Below are positions 45,270 to 56,600 of a stretch of DNA of 64,000 bases, piece by piece. Positions within the stretch are counted from its first letter, which is position 1. Each line of letters starts with the position of its first letter. A program made the translations under genes and the position numbers. The notes under the pieces are model-generated. The model was not told where the DNA came from. It saw nothing but the letters and a program-made list of their open reading frames with translations, and searched no databases. This DNA is from Mesodorylaimus sp. YZB2_4 (Eukaryota; Nematoda; Enoplea; Dorylaimida; Dorylaimidae): NCBI GenBank assembly GCA_030248295.1, contig JASANH010001708.1:248001-312000 (forward strand), given 5' to 3'.

Positions 45270-45480
45270 AAAGCAATAGCTCATCGTAAGCCATCGCATC
45301 GCAATGTGGTGAACAGAAGCTTATGAAAATAAGACCGCACTTTATGATATCTGATCGAGGGCGATTCATGTTATTCGGTTTAAACTTTTGTGGCATGTTA
45401 CATTGTGTACATGTAGTACAGAAAAATGCCACAGCTACCAGTGATTTGATACAGTAGGGTGTGACTTAGAGACGAAAGAT

Positions 45481-46605
45481 AAACATAAACATAGAAATAG
45501 GCTCATCCTTGGGCGAACTATAGGACAAGTCAGTGGGCGGTCTTACTTGTTAGCGACAGCAGCGAGCCCACGAACCCACGTACCCTACGACGCATCGTGA
45601 ACATCGTTTATTTCGCCAACCACTCACGAGGGACGATTTAGGTTCACGACTCGGAGGGCGGACCCGCTGTAAGAGAGGCAGACCAGTTCCCTGAACCAGC
45701 GCACTGATAGGAGCAGATAAGGCATCTGCGATACTCCTCCCAACTACGGATGGATGTATGTACACCTGTACGTGGAACAAAATCACCCTTACGTGCTCCG
45801 TTCTGAAACGGACGCCAGTAACGGTAGTTCTTTACTGGGCCGACAGGCACACACCTCCACAAGGATAGGGCAGCCAAGCGACGCGCACGTAATGAGGGAG
45901 AAGCAGTTAGGATAGACCCACCCGCTCGTGACAAGATACGCAGACGGACTGAAGGCAGTCCAGTAGGCCATGAAGGCCTAAAGGGCACCTACTGTAGTCC
46001 TAGAGCGAGTCAGGATTAGATCTAGGCTCGCTCTTCCTAACTCCAAATCGAGAGAGGTCGAGCGTAGAAAGTGTTCACGAGTTGCAGCAAAGCGACCCAA
46101 ATCAGTAGAGGCGAGTCCTTATCAAGAGATGCGGGTTACATATCCGCGCCTATTACAACATTTGCTGAACGATTCCAGTAAAATATTGACAAGTGAATCA
46201 AATAAACTCTCATAAGAAGCGGTGCTCGGTCTAGGATGGGAATCTCACTTTTCATGCAGTGGTTTCTTCAGCTAAACATCGCTGATGTGGTCAGGATTCA
46301 TGCCATAGCCATTGAAGGCATGATTTTATGAGTCAGAGCTACTTTTTTGAGCAAAATGCCATAGTCGTAAGTGTGATGTGCAAATGATAAAAAGTCTGCT
46401 GCGCTTGAGAATTAGACTGTGCTGCATGCATTTCAGTTGGGCTAACGGATATGGCTGCTGTACGCACACGCTTAATCACATGTGAGGATGATAAAGGACA
46501 GAGAGAGCAGAATTTATTGTCCGATTACATTGTACTGCTGATCCAGCTGAGTTCCATGTGTGATACTCGCGCCTGGCAGGCCATGGCGAGTGGGAGAGAG
46601 TAATC
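45481..46605. other. Intergenic, no gene supported
   Basis: Open frames on the minus strand (45550-45990) lack motifs or splice logic. AATAAA at about 46200. Nothing else recognised. Confidence 0.4.
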
Positions 46606-46770
46606 CACTGGCTGGGAGACGTCAACCCCTCGAATTGGTGTTTCAGCCGTAGGTATAGTCGCAAGACTTGCCAGCTCCAGTAGGAGTTTTTGTGCCGCCG
46701 ATTTCGGTCGGCCACCTCCCTCCAACGCCTGCCAGGCTTGCTTACACTTGCAAGCGTTTCCTAACTCCCT
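46606..46770. repeat. Dispersed repeat R3, second copy
   Basis: GACGTCAACCCCT, GTTTCAGCCG, GGTATAGTCGCAAGACTTGC and GCTCCAGT match the copy at 39596. Confidence 0.55.
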
Positions 46771-47254
46771 TCATATGCTGAACCTCCAAATCGTATAAGA
46801 CAATTGTCTTGGCACTTGCACGTTACAAATCTTGATAAAAAGCAAAGTCTTCTCTTTTGAACCCTCAGAGCATCTTCCACAAAGCTGGCTGCACCCCCAA
46901 TACCTGCAGATCACTTTGCTCAACGGCCAGACCTGATCACGCTTATAAAATGCCAAAAATCGATTGTTGAACAGTATACACGAGACACGTCTCCACCACT
47001 CTCATAGTTCCTATACAGTATCCGCCAAGTCGTCATTCCTGATGCCATGAAACGACTAACTCCAATGTCCGTTGGTTCCCATGTACTTGTACTGTCCCCC
47101 CAATACCCGGCACTGCCCCTCAATGAGCACACAGTCTTCATGATTGTACTTCAATTTCTCAACTTGATTATTTCTGTGATGTCCATCACAGATTTTTGTT
47201 GGCAATTCCTTTTGTGCAGAGCATCAGTTGGAAGATTAATGCTACGGTCGTCAT
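46771..47254. other. Intergenic
   Basis: No feature recognised before the second duplication block. Confidence 0.4.
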
Positions 47255-47724
47255 CTAATCTGCACCCCCTGCTCTTTCTTGCCTTATCCGCTTTGGTCGA
47301 TACTGAAAGTCCGCTTTGGTCGAGCTTTCAGTATCCTCTTTGTGGTGTACGCAGGAGACGCAAAAAGCGAGCATTGAAATTTTCAACGCGGTAGAGAAGG
47401 TTATGGTGATGAGCATAAAAATTTCGGATGGCTGTTTGCCATTTCGCGTTGCCATCTTTTAGAAAGAAAATCTGTTTTTACATCTCCTGCTCCAATTGTG
47501 GGCTTTTACTTGATCAGTGCAGTCAAACTATGTAGCATGCGAGCCTGCAAAGCGCCCATCATCAAAGCTACGGATGTGATTTAAATACAATTGGCGCATC
47601 CGAGCTGCATTCTAGGATTAAGGTCGAAAGAAGGTAAATGGCAGACGGCTCTTATTTGACAGTATGATAAGCTATAATGCTGGTTTTTGACATTTTTATA
47701 TTCTAGAATATTTTATCAAACCTC

Positions 47725-47732
47725 TATAAAAG
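47725..47732 (+). promoter_or_regulatory. TATA box of peptide gene B
   Basis: TATAAAAG, 77 bp before the ATG, in the same context (CCTCTATAAAAGAGAGCAG) as in gene A. Confidence 0.65.
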
Positions 47733-47809
47733 AGAGCAGAAATTCTGGCAGGATAGCCCATAGCTGGATACATATAGCGTCTTGAAAAATAGCCTCCTTA
47801 GCGGTCAAC

Positions 47810-48214
47810 ATGGTCAATATGACCTACGTCTGCATTTCCATCCTGGTATGCACAGTTTCGTGCAAACCAGTTATTGTAGAAGACGATTGGTCCAAAACTG
47901 ACGAAATGGTTTTGACCGAATTGGATGGCACAGACGAGAGGTATCTCTATGAAGAGATCAGTGAAGTTTGCAGTGAGGGACTCGAGATCCAGCCATCAAG
48001 CATCGAAGCAACAGATCTGCTGGAAGAAAGTTCATTTCGTGTAAAAAGATCCATTCTCTGCCGCATTTTCAACACGTCTGGTTGTGAAGAAAAGTAAGTG
48101 GTCACTTGGCCCTTTTAGGGCAGAATGCATTCTTTTTTCGCTTACAGGAAAAGTAGAACAAGGGCATCCCGACGTGGCGGAAAGCATGAGCTCAGCCATC
48201 GTAAATTGTGGTGA
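47810..48214 (+). CDS. Small secreted cyclic-peptide precursor B
   Basis: Exons 47810-48093 and 48148-48214, phase 2, 116 residues. Layout: signal peptide (MTYVCISILVCTVSC), acidic propeptide of about 60 residues, dibasic VKR, then mature peptide starting SILCRIFNTSGCEEK. Two Cys are seven residues apart. The second exon gives a strongly basic tail (KSRTRASRRGGK) ending HRKLW-stop. The same layout is found in C (52983) and D (51265). It should be secreted, cut after KR and closed by one disulfide. It could be a neuropeptide or a cationic antimicrobial peptide; the ring is reminiscent of small cyclic neuropeptides, but no known family is assigned. The intron is 54 nt. Confidence 0.8.
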
Positions 48215-48536
48215 ACAGAAGAGGCGTGAAAAATGATACGATATAATGCAAAAAATGATATTTTGATACTTTGATATTTGTGATATTGTTTATTGATCTA
48301 GCGAAAGCGAACGACTACATCTCAGTTATTTGTTTGTTATTTGATAGTTTTCTACGAGCGATCATTGTTCTTTGGCTCGGAGCTTTTGTTGAATATTATC
48401 CTGTGTCTACAGAAAAATGCCACAGCTGCCGGTGACTTAGAGACGAATGATGGACATTTGGTTTTATAGCATTTAATTGAAGATTCGTGATCCTCTGCCG
48501 TGGCTCCCGAATGACACAGCACCCAGTTATGCTTTA

Positions 48537-48965
48537 AAAAAGCCGCCGTGGCTCATTTTGTTAGGCATTGGTCCCGCTTTGCTGGGGCTAGCAACCCTGA
48601 CTGGGAGGCCGCAGTTGTATTCCGGCTGAGGACTGCGATTTACAGTAGTAGGCATTGCTGGCCTTGTACTCCTTGCTCTGGCGACTCACCAGCGGGTACC
48701 GTCGAATGGCGAACGCCGAACGAGTAGAGAATCAGGAGACTGGTTCTCGAACACCAGTCGGGAAGGACCCTCCACAATTGCTCAGTATCATCCTGGGACG
48801 CAGGATGCCTTCGTTTGGAGGTATTTCTAGCCAAGACACGCAGAGGGAAGCTGTTGTGAGAGCAGGTCACCTCTCGGCCTCGCTTATTATATCGCGAGTG
48901 CTGGCCTGCTATAGGCAAAAGGGGTTGGAAGTCCCGTTGGGAACTAGGGCGGCACAGGGCCCAAC
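48537..48965 (+). mobile_element. SINE family S1, near full-length copy
   Basis: Starts GCCGCCGTGGCTCATTTTGT (A-box-like) and continues with TTGCTGGCCTTGTACTCC, GACTCACCAGCGGGTACCG, ATCCTGGGACGCAGGATGCC, AAGACACGCAGAGGGAAGC and AGGGGTTGGAAGTCCC. It defines the 3' half of the family together with the 23105 copy. The B box is degraded. Confidence 0.68.
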
Positions 48966-49384
48966 CCACAAAAATTTTAAGGAAACCCTAATTATGCTTC
49001 GGCTCCTTTCATAAGGTCTGCTGAATGCGCAGTCAGATGGGCTTGCCTGGAAAGAGTGGAACGCTTGATGATTCTACTGTATATTCAAGTAGATTTTGCC
49101 CGAGTAGATTTCCAGGAGGTTTTAAATTTTGTTTGGTTTCAACGTTTCTGCTTCGTTCAAAATAGTTATATGTACTAGGGTGGCTAATAAGATGAAGTTC
49201 GAGTTCGAGTTCAATCATGATGGAGAATTTAGTTTTATATAAACAGAACGCATGGATATCGTTGCATACGGGTTCAGAGAAGGGCTAGGCACGATATCAA
49301 CAGGCAGATAGAAGTCGAGTGACGGTTTGGTTGCAAGTAACTAATGTTTGATGACTGATCTGGACTGCTATAGGCTATTCTGCC
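48966..49384. other. Intergenic
   Basis: No feature recognised. Confidence 0.4.
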
Positions 49385-49790
49385 TTCAGACTTGGGTGAG
49401 ACCAGACCAACCATTGTTCATTTCAGGACCGCATGCAAGCAGATCAGCCATCTCGGAGTCAAGCTTCTGGTTTGTTACCTTTGCGTGCTTGTCTACATAG
49501 TCGCACACTATTTGTTGTAGGGCACGACTCGACTTTTCACTTTGCAACTCGGCCATGTTGCCAAAAACGGAGAGTATAAAGAGATGCATTGTTATCATAG
49601 TAATTATTGACTATAAAAGAAAAAAAATGGCGCCCTGGAGAAGCTACTCTGATACTGGTTGGAATTTGATGTCTTTCGTCACACGATGCTATCATGGCCT
49701 CTCGTTTTTATGAGTTTAGTGCAAAGGGCGACGTCACCTTTGAGATATTTGGTCAGGGAATAACAAGCAAAAGGGGTGCAACTTCTTACG
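49385..49790 (-). pseudogene. Inverted, truncated copy of peptide gene D (copy E)
   Basis: On the minus strand this segment parallels the promoter and 5' end of gene D (50925-51335): CTTTGCACTAAACTC, GTGACGAAAGACATC, CCAGTATCAGAGTA, ATAACAATGCATCT and TTTGGCAACAT occur in order. The start MDKLLAYG of D corresponds to MADLLACG here, but the reading frame ends after about 20 residues (SGLTQV-stop), before any KR site or Cys ring. The 70-residue open frame through it (start 49598) is made mostly of promoter sequence. The copy is truncated and inactive. Confidence 0.75.
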
Positions 49791-50924
49791 TCCATTTTCA
49801 GTGGCTCCTCCTCTCCTGTGCTCACACTTACTTGTTCATCATTCTTACTGTCACGAATAGTGCCAAGCAGAAATGCTATCAGCAAAGTTGGTGCAGCGAA
49901 GAATTGACTGCATAGTATTTGAAGAACTTTTTCTGATAAGCTTACTTCAGCACCCGTCTGGTAAACTCGTATTGGAGCCGCGTCAATGACACAAACGTTA
50001 GCTTGGCAGCCGCGAAATGTGGAGCGCCAAAGTCTGACGAGGACGCGTAGGCATACTGCGAAGTCACCTTCTGATTCCCTTAACGTTTTGTCAAGCGCAG
50101 ACTCATTTTCTACGCAGAAAAAGGCGCTGAAACTGAAGGAATTTGAGTAAAATTTGGGGCAAATAATCCCGCAGTGAGAGAGGGACAAAAAGAAGGGACG
50201 TTCCAGACTTAAAAAAAACACTGCACCCGTAAATCGAATTGCATCGTGTCACCTTAGAAGCGCCAGAATACAGTACGCGCTAAAAGAATGCTTGCATCCT
50301 CTCTCACGATCAGGTCCAGACACGAGGATACTTTGAGGTTTTTCTTCAAGAACACGCTTTCAAAATGGCAGAAACATGCCATTTATCAATACTAATAACC
50401 AATACCAAAATTATATAAGGCGGACCCTGCCTGTAACAAAACAGGACACACTGTGATAGGTCGCCCTGTTTGCCAGTATGAGGTGGATGAGGAACGGGGC
50501 GCGAAAGCAACCTGCTAGCTTTAAACAGAAGACCGATTCCGCATCCAAGAAGATTTCAAGGGGTATAAAATGAGTTTTAGAAGGCATGCAGTTTCGCGCC
50601 GTGATTTCACTAAAGATTTGAACAGATTCTAAATTTTTTTCACAGCTATTTTAAAAAAGCTAGTTACCGAAAATCACTACAGCGCCGAATATATCATTTC
50701 GTGCATAATATATGCCCCTACATCCTCGAGTAACTACGCGTACCTGCTCTTGGTAATGTGGTAACGCATGAAAATCAACTGAAGCGCGGAAGACATTTCC
50801 CTTTCTTTTATGTGCTTCTTTGGTGTACTAGTAGATGAACCGCAGCCAGTCGGCGTCTGCTTACTGTAAAAGTACTGTCCTAGACAATCACAACAAAACT
50901 TATCACCGTTGAGCTAGCTCAGCC
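49791..50924. other. Spacer between the inverted copies E and D
   Basis: No gene supported. The minus-strand open frame at 49679-50221 overlaps the duplicated promoter arm and has no coherent exon structure. Confidence 0.45.
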
Positions 50925-51335
50925 ATCCAAAAAACCTGACTTACGCGCGCCACTAAAATATCTCGACTTGACACCGCCCTTTGCACTAAACTCTCAAAAA
51001 ACGAAAAAGTTCGTGATAAGATCGAGTGACGAAAGACATCCAATGCCAGCCAGTATCAGAGTAACATGCGAGCTAGCTTCTCCTTAGCGCCAACTTTTTG
51101 CTTCTATAGCCAATAATCATAACGATAACAATGCATCTTTTTATATGTACTGTTTGGCAACATATTGCCGAGCTGCGTCACTATTGAACAGTCGAGGTGC
51201 CGCAAAACGAATACGGCCAGACAAGCGCACAAAGGTGAAAAAAGAACAGAAGCTAGCCTCCGTGATGGATAAACTACTTGCATATGGTCTTGGAATAATT
51301 ATAATTGTTGGCCTGGTCTCGCCCAGGTCACTGAC
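50925..51335. repeat. Right arm of inverted duplication (promoter and 5' end of gene D)
   Basis: Inverted partner of 49385-49790, about 400 bp with moderate divergence. The segment covers the upstream region and the first 24 or so codons of gene D. Confidence 0.75.
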
Positions 51336-51682
51336 TAAGGACAACTTTAGTCAATCGCCCGCCATGTTTGAAAATGATGCGATTGGAAACCCATTGTTTT
51401 CGAAAATCGACAAAACGACGGAGCTGCGAAGTAAAAGGTCCGTATTTTGGATCAAACCCCATCTTTGCTCAATTGTCAAGATGCCTGCTTGCGATAAGAG
51501 GTAAGCATTTTGCATCTTACGGCAAATCGCAGACGCACTTCGCTTACAGTATGCAGAGTGCATTTGCCATCGACTGTGGATGCAGTATCGATTGGATCAC
51601 CAAGTCATTCCAGCTTTTCAAGATACTCGCTTCTAGGAAAAAGAAAAGATTGCATTCACTCGATCGTGTCAAGCTTTGGTGA
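51265..51682 (+). CDS. Small secreted cyclic-peptide precursor D
   Basis: Exons 51265-51500 and 51637-51682, phase 2, 93 residues. The start at 51265 is chosen because a hydrophobic signal follows (LLAYGLGIIIIVGLVS); an upstream ATG gives a basic, non-signal leader. After the propeptide, RSKR precedes SVFWIKPHLCSIVKMPACDK: Cys-x7-Cys with PAC as in gene C. Exon 2 begins at the TTCTAG acceptor and encodes KKKRLHSLDRVKLW-stop, so the ending KLW equals that of gene B. An alternative acceptor at 51549 (TTACAG) would insert 29 residues in the same frame (SMQSAFAIDCGCS...). The mature N-terminus is longer than in B and C by about six residues. Confidence 0.78.
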
Positions 51683-52760
51683 AGAAGAATTGTAAAGAGA
51701 AATTCTTAGAATGAGGGGCATTTGTTAGAACAAGGGAATAGTTAGTTAGGGGTTAAACAAGGGGAGGAGGTAAAAGGTTGGTTTCATTTATAGGGTGTCA
51801 AAAGACAGTTCTAGCAGCAGAATTTTGTGTAACAGCCTTTGTGATCCGCCTAGCTTGGCAGTTTTCTAGCAGTGTCTGAACATGGTAATATGCGTGCGTT
51901 GACGTGATCTTGTACTAATCCTGGATACGGGTGGATTAAAATACAATAGTTGATGTGTAGTAGCTTATGGGCAGATGTCTGTGACAGTGCTGTAGTAGTC
52001 TGTGCCGCAGTGGTAAAAAATGGATATACAGTAGATTGTGACCGAATTCTGAGCCTACTGTACCCAAGCAAACATTTTAAAGCCTGTATTTTTGATCACC
52101 CATGGAGAACTGATAATGAGTACTGTAGATTGTCCTGAGGCTTCCAATATCTTCCACACTTTAACTATCTCTCATGCGATTAAAAGAATCTGGCTGTTCT
52201 TCCCTCCTTAAGTGTACACAGCTTCAAAACCCATTTTATAGAATAATGTCATTGTTTTAAAAACAGGGAGGGCATGAGCAGACCAATCAATCAAAGGAGG
52301 CAGTCGAATGGGGCCGCGCCCCCCCCACCCCAACAGATCCAGCAGGCAGTCGGTTGGGTTGACCAATGGCTATGGCTCCCTGCCCTCCACATCCTCTTTT
52401 ACATGCACCAGCGCACCCTCAGCGCGGTGACCTCTGCGTTTTAGTCCAACGATCCAACATAATTTCTCACCAACAGCAGGAAGCTTACTTTGAACCTGTA
52501 CATGTAGTAAAGGAGTCTAGTGTACGCATGGTAAATGGAGAATCTGACATATGGAAAATTCCATCTAATCTTTGCTAGTCGTCCCAAAACCTGTAATACC
52601 TGTTGCAATATGATCGTAACCTTCCTGTCTGATGCTTAATTTTTTTCCAAGCTGCCATTTACCACCGAACTGGCAAAGCCTCATCCTGAAAACCAGTCAT
52701 GCATTAAAAAAATGACATGGCTTGTGATAAAAGCGAAAGAAAGGTCTCGTAGCATCTTAC
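51683..52760. other. Intergenic, no gene supported
   Basis: Several TACTGTA/TACAGTA words (52028, 52055, 52119). No exon or RNA gene recognised. Confidence 0.4.
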
Positions 52761-52935
52761 CAAGTACCGGTACATCCAAAGCAGCGTCATTACGTTCAAG
52801 TTTCAGCCAGCATAAAAGATAAGGCATAAGCAATTCAGGGTTTTTGCGCGTCTTCTCGTCTGGTATGAAATGTAGAGATTCGAGCAGATTCACATAAAAG
52901 GGTGCGGCAAGCTTACTGAACACCCATCTTTTCTT
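52761..52935 (-). CDS. Possible exon, unrecognised protein
   Basis: A minus-strand block with a good acceptor (TCTCTGTTTCAG) and donor (GTAAGATG) reads KKRWVFSKLAAPFYVNLLES and ends DVPVLG. Its composition looks like a real helical protein, but joining to the next acceptor (TGGTTTTCAG near 52697) gives an immediate stop, and upstream exons would underlie gene C on the other strand. It may be a relic. No family recognised. Confidence 0.25.
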
Positions 52936-52982
52936 CTGAAACAGAGACGTGTGCTTGAACGATTTTACAATCGCTTTTCAAA

Positions 52983-53316
52983 ATGATCAATTTGACATCG
53001 ACCTACGTGTTTGGTTTTTGTATGGCACTGACTCTTTGCGTGGCTTTGTGCAGGCCAACGATTAAGGAAGAGGTTGCGATAATTACGATCCAAGATGAGG
53101 AAAATCAGTCAGAGCCAGTTGAATCGAATGAAGATATGGCCACCTTGCAGCAACGCGTGAGAATGAAACGATCAGATTTGTGTTTGATTTTCAAAATCCC
53201 AGCCTGCGTTAACAAGTAAGCCATCAGCCGACATATTTCACTTGCCTACTGTTATCCCATTTTCCTATTATAGGCAAAAGACGCATGCATCACGTCATCA
53301 TCATACGCGATGGTGA
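52983..53316 (+). CDS. Small secreted cyclic-peptide precursor C
   Basis: Exons 52983-53215 and 53274-53316, phase 2, 91 residues. Signal peptide (STYVFGFCMALTLCVALC), acidic propeptide, then MKR before SDLCLIFKIPACVNK: Cys-x7-Cys with the PAC end shared with D. Exon 2 encodes QKTHASRHHHTRW-stop, so the tail is basic, His-rich and ends in Trp like B and D. The intron is 58 nt. The gene is 340 bp from the stop of the ITIH-like gene, which runs toward it. No TATA box was seen at the spacing found in A and B. Same family as B and D; function unknown. Confidence 0.78.
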
Positions 53317-53654
53317 GAACATCTTTGCTTTCGACCACACAATCTGTTGATCGTATTTGATGGTTATATTTTGATCTTATGGAGTACGAAAGATGGATAC
53401 CTCTCTTATTTGTTAGGGTGTGTAAACAGTTTGGCGAACGAAAGTATATTATTTGTACAGAATTTGTGTCGGTACCCGTATGTGTCTGATGTGTTCAGTA
53501 ACTGGTACGATTTGGATGCTGATAAACTCGAAGGTAGCACAGTAACCTCTGTGAACTTGTACCACGTAAAGGGCAAGATAATTTTCAACACATCAAATAA
53601 GAGCACTGCACGCAAATTGAAAAAAAAGGCGGTCATGTGTATGGAAACAGCAAA

Positions 53655-56600
53655 TTAGCATTTCACCAAGGCATCTTCAGCGAACTGGTCTCCAGTTGTT
53701 GGTGGTGTCTTGTACACTCTGTTTGAATCTTGGGAAATACTAGAGAGGATATTATCAAAATCACTCGAATTATCATTGACGAAAGAGACCACATAGATGT
53801 TCCGATGACTGGCAAAGTGCATGGATGCGTTCACGGCGAACTGCACCGACTTGGTGGTGAATAGGAAGATTACGTATCGTTTAATAGTAGGTGAAAAAGT
53901 AGACTGCATATCGATGGCTTGCAACAGAGTCGAGTTGACAGTGACGTTCGAGTTTTGTGAAGTTTTGTGATCAAGAATATCTGGAATAGAGCTCATATCT
54001 TGAATGACGGTGGCTTGGCCATCAGTAAACGAGTTCAAGAGAGCAGCGCGTGCATTGATATGGGTTTGGTTTAGGATCCTTCTCAAAGCAGCAGCGGTAA
54101 AGTCACCACGGCGTCGATCAATTTCTGGCGTCACATCAGAATCTTGTTCGACGAAGATGATTTCTTTCCTGCAGTCTGAAAAACAAAATAGCCGTGACAG
54201 AGAACTAGCATGAGCAGCCCGCTTGGCTGGGTGGATAAGAGGGAGTCTGCTTCCCACGCCTGGTTCGACTGACTCAAAAACATCTCGGTTTTTCTTCGGT
54301 TTGAGTGCGCAAACCGTTTAAAAAACCATTTTTACATGAAATGGGTTTTAGAAACCTAATAATAATCTGCGTACACTGCAAGAGGAGGACAGACATCCTT
54401 TGTCAATCGTAGAAGACGAGGTAGGAGATTGACGCAGGGGCGGATGAAATGTCAAAAAGAGGTTCTTATGATCAAGCTCGACCACACCGCACATACCTGG
54501 CTCTCTTGGTAATCCAGTTGTTGGGGGTGGTCGCTGCTGCTCACCAGCACCAGCGTTTATTGGTTCAGATTCTTCCGTTTTGTCGGCAGTAGACTGAGGA
54601 GCTGGAGCGGGTGCAGGTGCGGGTGCACGTGGTGCAGGAGGTGGCGGAGGTGGTGGTGGTCCAGATGCAGCACCCCCTAATGACCCGATAGGTCCTGGAA
54701 CGCCTCCTGGTTTTCGGGCAAAAAGTAAAACGCGCTATCAGTTTGTGAATAGGTTTAGAAGACAAGCATTCTTACCAAAACTTGCTGCTGCCGGACCACC
54801 AAATCCCCGACCGCCAAAGGCTGCGAAAGAAGCTGCGCCAGGCGCACCTCCAGCACCAGATGACGATTGAGGAGACTTCTCTTCTTTCAGGGTAGTTGCC
54901 TCTGTTTCGTTAGGCTTGACCACCACCATGGACGTGAGTTCAGTGACGAAGTGATACTGAAACAGTATTCTGATCAGACCCGGTATCTTGGCTCACCTTA
55001 TCTTGGCTTACTTTCAAGCTGAGTCCCAATGCTTTCTTCTTGGCCGCGTCCTTTTCGGAAGTGCTGTCCTTCAACTCGCTGTCTTTTAACAATTCCTTGA
55101 TGGTCTGATAAGCCCACACGCGTTCGACGAAGCCACCTACTGAAGTAGCAGGCAATGGTTCCTTGGGAGCGGGGGTAGGTGGTAGTGGGCAATTACGCCA
55201 CCAGCAGCAGTGTGGTGGGGGACAGCACCAAATTGGAGGACGATAGAATGGAACACCAGCGGCTGGAGAAAATCTGGGATCTGCTGCTGGCGCAACATCG
55301 TAGTACACGATTGGCCAGGGTTCGCGACACATAATTGGAGGCAATGAGTGGGCAACAATGTCCACGCTTCCTTTAGGTCCCTGACCACTAACTTTGGCGC
55401 TGACAGTCTCGCCGCCATTGACTTTGTCATCTCGCAATTTTCCGACCACGACCAGCTCGCTGCCGTCATAGTAATTGTTACTGGAGTCCTGAATCACGCT
55501 CGATGCGTCCACCGTCTCATTCAGGTAATCGATTTTGACATTGGTCAACAATGGAGATGAGATTTCTTCGTAGAAACCAGCCAATTGTATGGATGAGTCA
55601 CTATCCTCGTAGACCCTCCTGGCTAGACCCTTATTACGCCCAGAGATTTTCTGAAGGATCTGGTAATCGCTGTCCTCGCCAAATCCAACACTGTGAACAA
55701 TAATCTTCCGTTCTTGATCATTAGATTTGGTGGTATCGTTCACGATCTCATCCCGATTCGTGATGCCTGAGGTCGGTTGACCATCGGTCAAGAACAGAAT
55801 CATGGGCACGTTGGCCGATGATGATTTCTTGAGTATCTTGATGGCTTCTTGTAGAGAGTCGTAGATGTTAGTGCCTGAAATACAGAAATCGGTGTTAGTA
55901 ACACTGGGGTTGCACGAGCATGAGCATGAGTCAAGCCAGTCTGATAGGCACTGATAAAGTCAACCAGACCACAACTTACCCCCATCAGCCTCGGTGTCCT
56001 GCACGTAGGAGATAGCAGCCTTCACATTGTCTGCATTGGCCTTAGAGAATTCTTTCCTCCATGTTTCCAACTTGTCGGAGAAAAAGATGATTTGGAAGCT
56101 GTCTTCAGCATTCAGGTCGTTAAGGATCACTTTCATGGCGTCCTAAAACCAGTTTACCTCCTAATATTGTCGAGGCTGCCTCCGACTTTTTGTAACCAGC
56201 ATACCTTCAATTGTTCCATCTTCCGTCCTTGCATGGAACCAGATTTGTCCAAGACGAAGACGATGTCCTTGGGTCGCTTTTGAAGGCCTTCTGGTGCAAA
56301 GAAATGAACAAAGTAACCGTTGACAACTTCGATATCACCTCCATTGCTGTCACGTTTAACGTCGTACAACACGACCAGTTGCCCGCTGTAGACTTCCTCT
56401 TTTGTCTTAGCCTTGGGCTGATAATGGATTTGAACACTATTTGTATCATTTTCTTTCAGAATAGGTTTGATTTCGACGTTAGGTTCGTCTGAAACATGAG
56501 AAGAGGAAGAAGATCTGTAAGAAACAGTTTGGCTTTTATTAGAGCGGCATTTCGGGCTAATTGTAAGTCACACCATCTCTAGCCAGGAACCACCCATCGC

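Larger units (their letters stand above)
44321..45480. repeat. Tandem duplication block 1 (peptide gene A and its promoter)
   Basis: Similar to 47255-48450: AGTATCCTCTTTGT, GACGCAAAAAG, GGTGATGAGCATAAAA, AAATGGCAG, TATAAAAG, the coding exons, and GAAAAATGCCACAGCT downstream all recur in order. The duplication therefore covers promoter, gene and 3' flank. Confidence 0.85.
47255..48450. repeat. Tandem duplication block 2 (peptide gene B and its promoter)
   Basis: Partner of 44321-45480 at an offset of about 2.9 kb, with many substitutions and small indels, so the duplication is older than that of the satellite region. Confidence 0.85.

Noticed and set aside
45550-45990. Minus-strand open frames upstream of peptide gene B
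   Set aside because: No motif, no splice logic and no similarity to the neighbouring peptide genes.
49679-50221. 180-residue minus-strand open frame
   Set aside because: Part of it is the inverted copy of gene D's promoter, and the two GT-AG introns that can be drawn do not give consistent phases.
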